DNA of 64,000 bases from an uncultured Methanobrevibacter sp. (GTDB taxonomy: Archaea; Methanobacteriota; Methanobacteria; Methanobacteriales; Methanobacteriaceae): assembly GCA_900320515.1 (NCBI GenBank), contig ONSJ01000004.1:51711-115710 (forward strand), read 5' to 3'. A program made the translations under genes and the position numbers. This document shows, in pieces, positions 8,226 through 17,691 of the stretch (within the stretch, counting starts at the first letter, position 1; each line of letters starts with the position of its first letter). The notes under the pieces were generated by a model that saw only the letters and a program-made list of their open reading frames with translations, had not been told where the DNA came from and did not search any database.

Positions 8226-10739
8226 ATGGTAGAAAATAGATGTTATGATGCAGATTGTGACGACGAAAACTGTCACAATCCGGAACATTTTAACTACATC
8301 TGTTTGGATCCGAACTGTGATGAGATTCACTGTGAAAATCCCGATCATTATGATAAGAAGTTGCTAAGAGATTATCAAGAAAAAACTGATTTAAGCGTAT
8401 ACGACCATCGTGAAGAAATTGATTATGATGAGGATGTTGACATAAGCCTTTGTGGCTGTCCAGATTGTGCAGATGATGATGGCCATGAGCACAGTCATGA
8501 CCATGAGCATGAGCACAGTCATGACCATGAGCATGGTCACGAGCACCACCATGGACATAATCAGGGGCATGAGCATCATCATGAGCATGATGAGAATGAG
8601 GTTTGTACTGATGATGATTGTGGTTGTCATGACCATGGGCACGGTCACGAGCATCACCATGGACATAATCAGGGGCATGAGCATCATCATGAGCATGATG
8701 AGAATGAGGTTTGTACTGATGATGATTGTGGTTGTCATGACCATAACCATGATGAAGATGTTGAATTTAGCTTATGTGGTTGTCCGGATTGTGCAGATGA
8801 TGATGACCATGGACATGAACATTCCCATGGTGATGATGAGCTGTTGGCCGAAGGAAAGCCATTAATTGCAAACAGACCTATACAAATCATTGTTTCAAGT
8901 GGTATTCTGTTTGTTTTAGGCCATGTTTTTGAATGGTTATCATTCAGCCCTACTGTTGTAACTATCACTTATATGATTGGTGCTGCCATTGCAGGTTATG
9001 AAATAGCTATTTTGGCATATAAATCATTGGTCAATAGGCACACTGTCGGTCCGGCAATGCTGATGTGTATCGCTTGTGTTGCATCATTTATCATTGGTCA
9101 TCCTGAAGAAGGTGCAGCAGTAACCTTCCTTTATTATATTGCAGAATTTTTAGAAGACTATGCCGAACACAGGGCAAAACGTTCAATCAAGTCATTGGTT
9201 GAAATAGCTCCTGATAATGCAAGGGTTAAAGTTGGCGATAAGGAAGAGATAAAACATGTTGATGAAGTTGAAGTCGGTGATATTGTCATTGTAAAGCCTG
9301 GGGACAAGGTTCCTTTGGATGGAAAAGTTGTTTCAGGTTCATCATCAATCAATCAGGCTTCCATCACTGGTGAAAGCGTGCCTGTTTTAAAGGAAGTTGG
9401 TGATGAGGTATTTTCAGGTACTGTTAATGAAGAAGGATATCTGGAAATCGAAGTGACCAAAGCGGCTAAGGATTCAGTCATCTCAAAAATCGTAACATTG
9501 GTCAAAAGATCACAGCTCAACAGGTCTGAAACTGAAACTATGGTTGAAAAGGTGGCAAAATATTATACTCCAATCATGATGGTTGCTGCGATTTGCATCG
9601 CAGTTATTCCGCCATTCCTATTGGGCCAGCCGCTGGTTGATTGGGTTTATAAGGCTCTTTCACTTCTGGTAATTTCATGTCCTTGTGCATTTTTAATTTC
9701 AACACCTGTTGGAATGGTTTCTGCTATCACTTCTGCCACCAGAAACGGTGTTATCATTAAAGGCAGTACCTATGTTGAAGAGATGCGTAATATCAAGGCA
9801 GTAATCTTTGATAAAACAGGTACTTTAACAGAAGGAAAATTGGCATTGAGTGATGTTAAAGTATTGGATGAAAATTATTCGGAAGAGGAAATTGTCAGAA
9901 TTGCGGCAGCAATGGAATTCCAGTCTTCTCACCCGATTGCTCAGGCTATTGTAAACTATGCCGATGAAAACGATATCATTTTTGACAGTGTGGATGAGTT
10001 TAAAAACGTTCCGGGCAAGGGAATTGTTGCAAACATCAAAGGCGAACAATTTTATGCCGCTAATGAGTCATTAATTGAAGGAAGCTCATTTGAGATATCA
10101 AGAGATGAGATCAATAGTTTTTCATCTGAAGGAAAAACAATAGTCTTTGTTGGTAATGCAAAAAATGTAATGGGTATGATTACAGTATCCGATAAAATCA
10201 GGTCAAATGCTTCTGAAGTTATTGCCGATTTAAAGGCAAAAGGTGTAGAAACTGTAATGCTCACTGGTGATAATAAGATGGCGGCCACAAAAGTTGCTGA
10301 AGAGATTGGAATCCAGCATGTTTTCTCCAATCTGCTTCCTGAAGACAAGTTGAACATCTTGGATGCCATCAGAAACAAGTTTGGTGATGTTGCCATGGTT
10401 GGTGACGGCATAAACGATGCGCCTGCCCTTGCACGTGCAAATATAGGTATTGCAATGGGTGCGGCAGGTTCTGATGTGGCCATCGAAACCGCTGATGTTG
10501 CTTTGATGCAGGATGATATTTCAAAACTTCCGTATTTGTTGGCTTTAAGCCATAAGACAATGGGCATTATCAAACAGAACATCACTCTGGCGATAGCGGT
10601 CAAATTATTATGTGTAATCTTGGCTGTTTTGGGTATCATTACACTGATGATGTCTGTCGGATTTGGGGATTTAGGTTTAACATTGTTTGTTATCCTGAAT
10701 TCATTTAGAATTGGAATGGTGAAAGATCCACTATTCTAA
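8226..10739 (+). CDS. Zn/Cd/Pb-transporting P1B-type ATPase with His/Cys-rich N-terminus
   Basis: An 837-residue heavy-metal exporting ATPase. Residues 1-210 are a metal-binding extension unlike the usual ferredoxin-like domain: Cys/Asp/His motifs such as 'LCGCPDCADDD' occur twice around long His-Glu-Gly runs. The core follows: 'TGES' (actuator), 'SCPCAF' (metal channel CPC), 'DKTGTLTEG' with the phosphorylated Asp, 'HPIAQ' (nucleotide site), 'MLTGDN' and 'GDGINDAPALA'. The last helices keep the Lys in 'AVKLLC' and the Asp in 'FGDLG', both typical of the Zn/Cd/Pb subclass rather than copper pumps. It is the effector of the ArsR operon. The N-terminus probably loads or senses metal; specificity among Zn, Cd and Pb is inferred. 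Confidence 0.93.
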   Translation: MVENRCYDADCDDENCHNPEHFNYICLDPNCDEIHCENPDHYDKKLLRDYQEKTDLSVYDHREEIDYDEDVDISLCGCPDCADDDGHEHSHDHEHEHSHDHEHGHEHHHGHNQGHEHHHEHDENEVCTDDDCGCHDHGHGHEHHHGHNQGHEHHHEHDENEVCTDDDCGCHDHNHDEDVEFSLCGCPDCADDDDHGHEHSHGDDELLAEGKPLIANRPIQIIVSSGILFVLGHVFEWLSFSPTVVTITYMIGAAIAGYEIAILAYKSLVNRHTVGPAMLMCIACVASFIIGHPEEGAAVTFLYYIAEFLEDYAEHRAKRSIKSLVEIAPDNARVKVGDKEEIKHVDEVEVGDIVIVKPGDKVPLDGKVVSGSSSINQASITGESVPVLKEVGDEVFSGTVNEEGYLEIEVTKAAKDSVISKIVTLVKRSQLNRSETETMVEKVAKYYTPIMMVAAICIAVIPPFLLGQPLVDWVYKALSLLVISCPCAFLISTPVGMVSAITSATRNGVIIKGSTYVEEMRNIKAVIFDKTGTLTEGKLALSDVKVLDENYSEEEIVRIAAAMEFQSSHPIAQAIVNYADENDIIFDSVDEFKNVPGKGIVANIKGEQFYAANESLIEGSSFEISRDEINSFSSEGKTIVFVGNAKNVMGMITVSDKIRSNASEVIADLKAKGVETVMLTGDNKMAATKVAEEIGIQHVFSNLLPEDKLNILDAIRNKFGDVAMVGDGINDAPALARANIGIAMGAAGSDVAIETADVALMQDDISKLPYLLALSHKTMGIIKQNITLAIAVKLLCVILAVLGIITLMMSVGFGDLGLTLFVILNSFRIGMVKDPLF
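8535..8744 (+). repeat. 108-bp tandem duplication inside the P-type ATPase gene
   Basis: Two copies, 8535-8642 and 8643-8744, lie head to tail with a 108-base period (36 codons). I see one mismatch (CAC against CAT near the start) before the copies diverge in the last bases. Each copy encodes a His-rich run followed by 'EVCTDDDCGCHDH'. The near-identity at synonymous positions indicates a recent expansion by slippage or unequal exchange. Confidence 0.9.
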
Positions 10740-10795
10740 TCTCTATTTTTTTTTAAACCTTCATTTTTTAGATTTTTTAAGCAATATTTTCAAAA

Positions 10796-10974
10796 TGTAA
10801 TACTTTTCAGCGTTAATTCTCAAATAAGTAATACTATTTTTAAGTTTGGATTGATTTTATAGAAATTTTTAAATAGTTCTTTTTCTGAAAATATTAATTG
10901 TAATATCTTTTATTTAATAAGTATTACTAATTAATTAATAATTTATAAAAAAGTAATACTCTGTTGATATTACT
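10796..10974. promoter_or_regulatory. Repeated GTAATACT-type motif upstream of the nickel/peptide ABC operon
   Basis: The 265-base gap before the binding-protein gene holds TGTAATACT at 10796-10804, AGTAATACT at 10827-10835 (31 bases later), AGTATTACT at 10920-10928 and AGTAATACT at 10952-10960; the last two are exact inverted complements. A weaker half, ATATTACT, ends at 10974. This looks like a multi-site operator. The same motif lies before the GNAT gene at 17.7 kb. A nickel regulator such as NikR is plausible given the operon, but the spacing differs from the well-known NikR operator and no regulator gene is nearby. Confidence 0.5.
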
Positions 10975-11004
10975 TTGGATTTAATTTTTAATGAGGAAAA
11001 TAAA

Positions 11005-12609
11005 ATGGAAACAAAATATATTATTGGTGCAATTGTGGCCATTATCGCAATAGTTGGTATTGGTGCAGTTGTTTTGGGAGGCGGGAACACACATCATGCT
11101 CCTAATGAATTGGTAGCTTGTGTTGCTGCTCATGGAGAAGAGCCTGAATTTGGTTTCGACCCAATGCACGGTTGGGGATACCATGATTCCGGAACAGAAC
11201 CTCTTATACAAAGTACAATTCTCAAAAGGGATAAGGACAATAATTTCGTAAATGATTTGGCGACAGATTACAAAATATCTGATAACTATAAAAAATACAC
11301 GGTGACTATTCGTGATGATGTCAATTTCACTGACGGTTCAAAATTAACCGCAAAAGATGTGGCATTTTCATACAACACTGCAAAAGAAATGGGTGAAGGA
11401 GCAGATTTAAGTTCCATGAATGAAGCCAAGGCTGATGGAAATAAAGTAGTATTCACTCTCAATAAATCTGATTCAACTTTTATCAACAAATTGACTGATG
11501 TCGGTATCGTACCGGAAGCAGGTTACAACAACGAAACATATGGTCAAAATCCAATAGGGTCAGGACCTTATAAACTGGCTCAATGGGATAAAGGACAACA
11601 ATTTATCTTAGAGAAAAACACTGACTACTATGGAAAAGAACCATACTTCGAAAAAATAACCAACCTATTCTTAGATCCTGATGCAGCATTTGCGGCAGTT
11701 AAAAACGGTGATGTTGACATTGCTGAAGTACAACTTGCATATGCAAATGAATCTGTAAAAGGATATCACATGGAATACTTCGATTCTATTGACATACGTG
11801 GAATTTCATTACCTACTGAAATGGATACCGGAAAAGTAAGTGAAGACAATGTCACTATCGGTAACAATGTAACTGGCGACCCTGCTGTCAGGGAAGCATT
11901 GAACGTTGGTATTAACAGACAATCATTGTTGGATGGCGCATTCAATGGATACGGTAATGTGTCATACAATGGTGTGGCAAGTCAATTGCCTTGGGCGTTC
12001 AATTCCACTTTCAAAGACGGTAACGTTAACCAAGCAAAAGAAATCCTCTCAAATGCAGGATGGAAAGATACAAACGGTGATGGAATTGTAGAGAAAAATG
12101 GAACTCCTGCAGCATTTTCAGTATATTACAACTCAAAAGCAACTGAAAGACAGGCAATTGCAGTGGCTGTTTCAGAACAAGCTAAAGAAATAGGAATTGA
12201 CATTACTCCGGTAGGAGGAAGCTGGGACGACATCGACCCTAACATATACTCCCAAGGAGTTGTATGGGGATTCGGTTCAGCAGATCCGTTTGAAATCGAA
12301 CATCAGTATGATTCAAGAGTTGCACATGTAGGTTATGATAATCCAGAAGGCCTTAACGAGAGTGCGGTAGATGCATTAATCGATGCGGCTATGGCTCAAG
12401 ACTTAAACGCTTCATACAGCACCTGGTCTCAAGCAGCTCAACAGGCTACATCCAAATATCCATATCTATGGGTTGGATCTGTAGATTACACTTACTTCGT
12501 AAGTGATGACTTGGACATTTCCAACAGCACTCACCTCATTTATCCACACGGTGGAGACATTTGGGGTAACATCTACGATTGGAAACGTGTCAACGAAACT
12601 CAAGCATAA
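11005..12609 (+). CDS. Nickel/peptide-type ABC transporter substrate-binding protein
   Basis: A family 5 extracellular solute-binding protein (SBP_bac_5) of 534 residues. I start at the ATG at 11005 because GAGG lies 8 bases before it; codons from 10975 add a polar segment ahead of the hydrophobic anchor. Residues 5-27 are one membrane helix that probably anchors the protein outside the cell; no lipobox Cys follows. Family hallmarks are 'RDDVNFTDGSKLTAKDVAFS' near residue 105 and 'NPIGSGPYKL' near 180. Several His and Trp residues occur near the mature start ('HGWGYH'), which could suit a metal or metal chelate. It heads a five-gene importer. Nickel is my preferred substrate because methanogens need it for F430 and hydrogenases; oligopeptide is the alternative. 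Confidence 0.82.
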   Translation: METKYIIGAIVAIIAIVGIGAVVLGGGNTHHAPNELVACVAAHGEEPEFGFDPMHGWGYHDSGTEPLIQSTILKRDKDNNFVNDLATDYKISDNYKKYTVTIRDDVNFTDGSKLTAKDVAFSYNTAKEMGEGADLSSMNEAKADGNKVVFTLNKSDSTFINKLTDVGIVPEAGYNNETYGQNPIGSGPYKLAQWDKGQQFILEKNTDYYGKEPYFEKITNLFLDPDAAFAAVKNGDVDIAEVQLAYANESVKGYHMEYFDSIDIRGISLPTEMDTGKVSEDNVTIGNNVTGDPAVREALNVGINRQSLLDGAFNGYGNVSYNGVASQLPWAFNSTFKDGNVNQAKEILSNAGWKDTNGDGIVEKNGTPAAFSVYYNSKATERQAIAVAVSEQAKEIGIDITPVGGSWDDIDPNIYSQGVVWGFGSADPFEIEHQYDSRVAHVGYDNPEGLNESAVDALIDAAMAQDLNASYSTWSQAAQQATSKYPYLWVGSVDYTYFVSDDLDISNSTHLIYPHGGDIWGNIYDWKRVNETQA

Positions 12610-12681
12610 TTAATTATTAAGATGGTTTATTTTAATAAATCATTTTTTTAATTCTTTTTTTTGAAAACAAATTTATATGAG

Positions 12682-13677
12682 ATGGTTAAAATTAACAATA
12701 AAAAATTAGCTAAATTTTTAGGATATAAGGCTATTAGATTACTAATTTTATTAATTGTTATTGCAGCAATCAGTTTTATAATGATTCAATTATCTCCAAT
12801 CGACCCTGTCAAAGCATATCTCGGGCAAAGAATTGTCAGTCAGGAACAATTGGCAATTATGGGAGAATATTGGGGAACAAATCTGTCTTTAGGCGATCGG
12901 GTATTTGGTTGGCTTTCAACTTTAGCTTCCGGAAGCATGGGCTTTTCATTAATTTATAGAGTGCCCGTAACTGAAGTTATCATGCAAAAATTCACAGCAT
13001 CATTTATTCTTATGGCGGTTTCCTGGATTATATCTGCCATTGTCGGTTTTGGTTTAGGAGTTCTTGCAGGTGCAAAAGAGGGTACCTGGATAGATAAGGC
13101 TATTAAAACTTATTGTTATATCCTGCAGTCAACACCTACATTTTGGATAGGATTGGTGCTTTTAATGGTTTTTTCAGTATATTTGGGATGGTTCCCTATT
13201 GGACTTTCAGTTCCAATCGGCCAGTTGTCCGATACGGTAACATTTTGGCAATGGTTATATAGATTGATTTTACCTGCAATCACATTAAGTATTGTTGGAA
13301 TCGCCTCCATTACAATGTTTACAAGGGATAAGCTCATCAGCGTTAAGCAAAGCGATTATGTATTATTTGCAAAAGCAAGAGGAGAAAGTTTCTGGGGCAT
13401 AATTAAGAATCATGGAATAAGAAATATCTTGCTTCCTGCAATTACAATACAGTTCATGTCATTCAATGAATTGTTCGGCGGAACCATTCTTGTTGAACAG
13501 GTATTTGCCTATCCTGGTATCGGTCAGGCAACCGTAGCAGCGGGACTGAGGTCTGACGTTCCACTGCTGTTGGGTGTTGTTATTATCAGTACCATTTTCG
13601 TATTTGTAGGAAATCTAATTGCAGATATGATTTATGAGTATGTCGACCCAAGATTGAGGGGTGAAGATGATGAGTGA
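12682..13677 (+). CDS. ABC transporter permease, NikB/DppB type
   Basis: A membrane permease of about 331 residues in the binding-protein-dependent transport family. Six helices are visible, the first ('LLILLIVIAAISFIMIQL') followed by 'SPIDPVKAYLG', the typical N-terminal element of NikB/DppB/OppB proteins. The cytoplasmic EAA-like loop is 'DYVLFAKARGESFWGIIKNHGIRN', which docks on the ATPase. The C-terminus has the usual 'VEQVFAYPGIGQ' and 'DPRLR'. I prefer the ATG at 12682; a TTG at 12661 is in frame. It overlaps the next permease gene by eight bases, so the two are translationally coupled. Confidence 0.9.
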   Translation: MVKINNKKLAKFLGYKAIRLLILLIVIAAISFIMIQLSPIDPVKAYLGQRIVSQEQLAIMGEYWGTNLSLGDRVFGWLSTLASGSMGFSLIYRVPVTEVIMQKFTASFILMAVSWIISAIVGFGLGVLAGAKEGTWIDKAIKTYCYILQSTPTFWIGLVLLMVFSVYLGWFPIGLSVPIGQLSDTVTFWQWLYRLILPAITLSIVGIASITMFTRDKLISVKQSDYVLFAKARGESFWGIIKNHGIRNILLPAITIQFMSFNELFGGTILVEQVFAYPGIGQATVAAGLRSDVPLLLGVVIISTIFVFVGNLIADMIYEYVDPRLRGEDDE

Positions 13678-14521
13678 TACTCCATGGTATAATCGTGGAC
13701 TCTTCAGTTCCTTGAACTTAAGGCAAAAGACCCTGCTGACTATTGCACTTACAGGGTTGCTTTTAGCTGTCATTTTCATTAGCGGAATGATGATTGATGC
13801 CAATTTACCAACAGATTTCAGCATCAAGATGCGGCCTCCGTCATTTGACCATATTTTTGGTACTGACTGGATGGGAAGGGACATGTTCATCAGGACTCTT
13901 AAAGGTTTAAGCTTAAGTATCATAATAGGTATTGGAGCATCCATAATTTCCAGTATCATAGCTACCCTTTTAGCATTTCTTGCAAGCGTCAATAAATACT
14001 GTGATGAATTTGTATCATGGCTGATTGATTTGTTTGCATCAATTCCCCACATCCTATTGATTATGATGATATCTATCGCATTGGGAAAAGGGGCATTTGG
14101 TGTAATCATGGCCGTTGCATTTTCACATTGGGTTAATTTAACAAGGGTGCTTAGGGCTGAAGTGTTGCAGATAAACACTTCCGAATATGTTTCTCTGTCT
14201 AAAAGATTCGGTAAGGGCAAATTATGGATTGCAAAGGAACATATTTTGCCTCTGGTATTGTCTCAGATATTTGTAGGGACATTGCTTGTTTTCCCACATG
14301 CAATCATGCACGAATCAAGTGTAACCTTCCTGGGTTTCGGTTTGTCACCTCATGAGCCTGCAATTGGTATAATTTTATCCGAGTCAATGACATACCTTGC
14401 AATGGGAGCTTGGTGGTTGGCATTCTTCCCTGGACTGGCATTGTTGATTGTTGTGCTGCTGTTTGATATTATAGGAGATAATTTAAAACGATTATTTGAT
14501 CCTTCGCAGGCAAATAACTAG
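13670..14521 (+). CDS. ABC transporter permease, NikC/DppC type
   Basis: The second permease of the importer, about 283 residues. GGGGTGA at 13658-13664 sits five bases before the ATG at 13670, which fixes the start. The N-terminal helix is followed by 'HIFGTDWMGRDMFIR', the diagnostic NikC/DppC/OppC element ('GTD..GRD'). The EAA loop appears as 'SEYVSLSKRFGKGKLWIAKEHILP'. Five to six helices are predicted. It forms a heterodimeric channel with the preceding permease and is followed after 11 bases by the first ATPase gene. Confidence 0.9.
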   Translation: MSDTPWYNRGLFSSLNLRQKTLLTIALTGLLLAVIFISGMMIDANLPTDFSIKMRPPSFDHIFGTDWMGRDMFIRTLKGLSLSIIIGIGASIISSIIATLLAFLASVNKYCDEFVSWLIDLFASIPHILLIMMISIALGKGAFGVIMAVAFSHWVNLTRVLRAEVLQINTSEYVSLSKRFGKGKLWIAKEHILPLVLSQIFVGTLLVFPHAIMHESSVTFLGFGLSPHEPAIGIILSESMTYLAMGAWWLAFFPGLALLIVVLLFDIIGDNLKRLFDPSQANN

Positions 14522-14532
14522 GTGGTGATATT

Positions 14533-15480
14533 ATGGGAAAATTATTGGAAGTAAATAATTTATCAATATCTTTTACACAGTATGTTCAAGGATTGAATAG
14601 GCATGATACAAAAGTAATATCTGATTTGACAATTGATGTCGGCGAAAGCGAAATTGTTGCGGTTTTGGGTTCCAGCGGTTCGGGCAAAAGTCTTTTGGCA
14701 CATTCGATTTTAGGGATTCTGCCTTATAACTCTCATGTGACTGGGGAAATTAGGTATAACGGAAATGTTTTGGACCAGGATTTGAAGGAAAAATTAAGGG
14801 GAAAGGAAATTTGCCTTATTCCCCAATCTGTGAATTTCCTGGACCCTCTTATGAAAGTGTCCGAACAGGCAATCGGGGAATGCAAGAATGAAAAGGAGCA
14901 TGATGAGAAAAAGATAAGACAAAGGGAAATCTTCAGCAAATATGGTTTGGATGAAAGTGTGGATGATTTATATCCTTTTGAATTGTCTGGAGGAATGGCA
15001 AGAAAAGTATTGTTGTCCACTGCATTAATTGGCAATCCTAATTTGTTAATTGCTGATGAACCAACACCTGGTCTTGATGCAAAGAGTGTCAAGGAAACCA
15101 TTGAGGATATAAAAAATTTGAGAGAACAGGGTAAAGGTGTTTTGCTGATTACTCACGAGATTGATGTTGCTTTAAAAACTGCGGACAGGATTGCAATATT
15201 CTATTCAGGTTATGTTATTGAAATAAACACTGTAGAAAACTTCAAAAATGTGGATAACGTTTTGCATCCTTATACCAAAGCTTTAATTAATTCTTTACCA
15301 CGAAATGGGTTCCAATTAACTGAAGGTGTTCAGCCATTGGAAGACCTTCCGGGATGTCCTTATTGGGAAAATTGTCCAATCCGTTTGGATAAGTGTAAGG
15401 ATAATAAGCCTGAACTGGTTGAGCATGATGGAATAATGATTAGATGTTTCAATTTCAAGGGGGCTAACGATGGAGCTTAA
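14533..15480 (+). CDS. ABC transporter ATP-binding protein, NikD/DppD type
   Basis: A 315-residue ATPase. Walker A is 'GSSGSGKS' near residue 45, the Q-loop lies in 'LIPQSVNFLDP', the ABC signature is 'LSGGMARK' and Walker B is 'LLIADEPT', followed by the His of 'LITHEID'. After the ATPase core the protein has the short C-terminal oligopeptide/dipeptide transporter extension with 'GCPYWENCPIRLDKC', a four-cysteine element that binds an iron-sulfur cluster or metal in related DppD proteins. This extension distinguishes NikD/DppD/OppD from generic ATPases. The stop overlaps the start of the second ATPase gene by 11 bases. Confidence 0.9.
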   Translation: MGKLLEVNNLSISFTQYVQGLNRHDTKVISDLTIDVGESEIVAVLGSSGSGKSLLAHSILGILPYNSHVTGEIRYNGNVLDQDLKEKLRGKEICLIPQSVNFLDPLMKVSEQAIGECKNEKEHDEKKIRQREIFSKYGLDESVDDLYPFELSGGMARKVLLSTALIGNPNLLIADEPTPGLDAKSVKETIEDIKNLREQGKGVLLITHEIDVALKTADRIAIFYSGYVIEINTVENFKNVDNVLHPYTKALINSLPRNGFQLTEGVQPLEDLPGCPYWENCPIRLDKCKDNKPELVEHDGIMIRCFNFKGANDGA

Positions 15481-16081
15481 GGCAAATAACATTTCTTTTT
15501 CATATAATAAGAAAAGGCAGATATTGAAGGATTTCTCCCTATCTCTCAACAGCAATCAAATCATTGGTTTGATGGGTGATAGCGGTAGCGGCAAATCTAC
15601 ATTATGTAAAATATTAGCGGGTTATATCACTCATTATTCTGGAGAAGTAACCTTGGACGGCAATAAAATTCCGGATAAGGGTTTTTATCCTGTTCAATTG
15701 ATTTTTCAACATCCGGAAAAAACAATGAATCCAAAATGGAAAATGGAAAAGGTATTAAATGAATCATGGACTCCTCCTAAAGAGTTGAGAGATACATTTG
15801 GCCTTAAAGATCAATGGTTAACCCGTTGGCCTAATGAGCTTTCCGGAGGAGAATTGCAGCGTTTCAGCATATTGAGGGCAATCAATCCCGAAACAAAATT
15901 CATCATTGCAGATGAGATTTCCACTATGCTTGATGCAGTTACACAGGTGCAGATATGGGAAAAGCTGATAAATCATGCTAAAGCCAATAACATTGGGATA
16001 TTGGCGGTCAGTCATGACCCTGAATTGCTTGAAGTAATATGTGATGATATTTTATATTTTGATGAAATAAATAATCTTTAA
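15470..16081 (+). CDS. ABC transporter ATP-binding protein, NikE/DppF type
   Basis: The second ATPase of the importer, 203 residues. Walker A is 'GDSGSGKST', the Q-loop is 'LIFQHPEKTMNP', the signature is 'LSGGELQR' and Walker B is 'FIIADEIS', with Glu present but the usual 'DEPT' replaced by 'DEIS'. The His switch is 'AVSHD'. It lacks the C-terminal extension of its partner and is shorter than most OppF proteins (about 250-330 residues), ending right after the nucleotide-binding fold, as NikE proteins tend to. It completes the operon; a hairpin terminator follows. Confidence 0.88.
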   Translation: MELKANNISFSYNKKRQILKDFSLSLNSNQIIGLMGDSGSGKSTLCKILAGYITHYSGEVTLDGNKIPDKGFYPVQLIFQHPEKTMNPKWKMEKVLNESWTPPKELRDTFGLKDQWLTRWPNELSGGELQRFSILRAINPETKFIIADEISTMLDAVTQVQIWEKLINHAKANNIGILAVSHDPELLEVICDDILYFDEINNL

Positions 16082-16151
16082 ATCTAATTTGCTCATTTGA
16101 GCATATTATTTATTTCATTTTTCAGAATCATCTTCTTTTTCCCTTTTTTGT

Positions 16152-16183
16152 GTTGTTGCAAATTTTGCAACAACTTATTTTTT
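16152..16183 (+). terminator. Hairpin and T-tract terminator after the ABC importer operon
   Basis: GTTGTTGCA at 16152-16160 pairs perfectly with TGCAACAAC at 16166-16174 around a six-base loop, and a run of T follows. A smaller dyad, TGCTCA with TGAGCA, lies upstream at 16090-16103. Together they should end the operon transcript. Confidence 0.7.
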
Positions 16184-16257
16184 TTACTTTGTCTTGTTTA
16201 AAGATCGAACAGCTGAATAATTAAAGATATATATTTAAAAAATTTTAATATTAACTT

Positions 16258-17616
16258 ATGTTAAGTAATGATTCATCAAGTAGTGTAGACATTATGCTTC
16301 AAAACCCTAAAAGAGCATTAATAAAGATGTCCATTCCTTTGATTGTTTCATTGCTTATAACCAGTTTTTATAATCTGATTGATGCCGTGTGGGTTTCCGG
16401 TCTTGGCGCCGATGCTCTTGCAGGTGTTGGATTTTTCACACCAATATTTATGATTTTGGTTGGCTTTGGGAATGGTTTAGGTTCCGGGGCAGCCTTTGCA
16501 ATATCTAAATATCTCGGTGAAGAAAATAAGCCAAAGGCGGATAATGCTTCTGTTCATTCAATAATTTTGGATATAATTGTTTCGCTGATTTTAACTATGG
16601 CCTTATTGGTCTTGTTAAATCCGATTCTAAATGCAATGGGTGCAGGTCAAACTATCGGTTATGCGACGGATTATGGAGTGATAATCATATTAGGATCTGT
16701 TTTCATAATCTTTTCAAATGCATTATATGGTATTTTTAGAGGTGAAGGGGATACTACCCGCCCAATGTATGCCATGATTGTATCAGCCATTTTAAATATG
16801 ATTTTGGACCCGATTTTTATTTATTATTTGAATTTGGGAGTTAAAGGAGCAGCCATTGCAACTATAATATCATCAATATTTGTGATTTTGATTTTGTTGT
16901 ATTGGTTTTATGTCAAAAAGGATACATTTCTAAGACCAAATTTTGCCAATTTTGATTTTAAAAAGGACATTTCAATTGATATCATCAAAGTTGGAATTCC
17001 GGCAAGCATTCAGCTTTTAAACAATGCATTCTTTGCAGCAGTCTTTTCAGCACTTTTAGCTTATGTTGGCTCAACAGATTCCGTTGCGGTTTACTCAACC
17101 GGTTGGAGGATAGTCACAATCGGAACAACTCCACTTTTGGCTATTGGAACTGCCTTAATCAGTGTCATTGCGGCAAATTATGGTGCAAAAAACTATAAGA
17201 ACATCCAAATTGCCCATAGATATGCCATGAAAGTATCAATATTCATTGCTGTTGGCGTAATGATTTTAACCAATGTCTTTGCAGGGGACATTGCATCAAT
17301 TTTCGCTTCAAGCGGAAGCAGCGTGAGGATTGCCGGTGAACTGACAAGTTTTCTTTCCTGGATTGTGATTTATTATCCTACAATGGCGGTTGGTGTTGCA
17401 TCAACTTATGTTTTCCAGGGAATCGGAAAAGGATTGACCGCAATGTTTCAGACAATAATGAGGGAAACTGGCTTTACAATATTTTTTGCGGTTCTATTGG
17501 GTGTTATTCTAGGTTATGGTGTGTGGGGAGCATGGATGGGTATTGTTTTAGGTGAAATAGTTTCAAATAACATTACAATGGTCTGGGCGGACTGGCAAAT
17601 TAAAAAATTTTTCTAG
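16258..17616 (+). CDS. MATE family multidrug/metabolite exporter
   Basis: A 452-residue membrane protein with 12 predicted helices in two homologous halves, the plan of MATE antiporters, which expel organic cations using a Na+ or H+ gradient. The N-terminal 'MLQNPKRALIKMSIPLIVSLL' and 'LIDAVWVSGLGADALAGVGF' are typical, as are 'GIFRGEGDTTRPMYAMI' in the first half and 'YVFQGIGKGLTAMFQTIMRE' in the second. The gene has its own A/T-rich promoter region (TATATATTTAAA near 16229) only about 20 bases before the ATG, suggesting a leaderless or short-leader message. The substrate is unknown. Confidence 0.9.
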   Translation: MLSNDSSSSVDIMLQNPKRALIKMSIPLIVSLLITSFYNLIDAVWVSGLGADALAGVGFFTPIFMILVGFGNGLGSGAAFAISKYLGEENKPKADNASVHSIILDIIVSLILTMALLVLLNPILNAMGAGQTIGYATDYGVIIILGSVFIIFSNALYGIFRGEGDTTRPMYAMIVSAILNMILDPIFIYYLNLGVKGAAIATIISSIFVILILLYWFYVKKDTFLRPNFANFDFKKDISIDIIKVGIPASIQLLNNAFFAAVFSALLAYVGSTDSVAVYSTGWRIVTIGTTPLLAIGTALISVIAANYGAKNYKNIQIAHRYAMKVSIFIAVGVMILTNVFAGDIASIFASSGSSVRIAGELTSFLSWIVIYYPTMAVGVASTYVFQGIGKGLTAMFQTIMRETGFTIFFAVLLGVILGYGVWGAWMGIVLGEIVSNNITMVWADWQIKKFF

Positions 17617-17691
17617 ATTTAGCATAATATTTTTTTCATTATCTATTCAAATGAGAAGTTTTATATACTAATTTGAACTCTATTAATATTA

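Noticed and set aside
8391..8865. Long methionine-rich frames on both strands inside the P-type ATPase gene
   Set aside because: They are shadows of the His-rich CAT/CAC repeats of the real gene.
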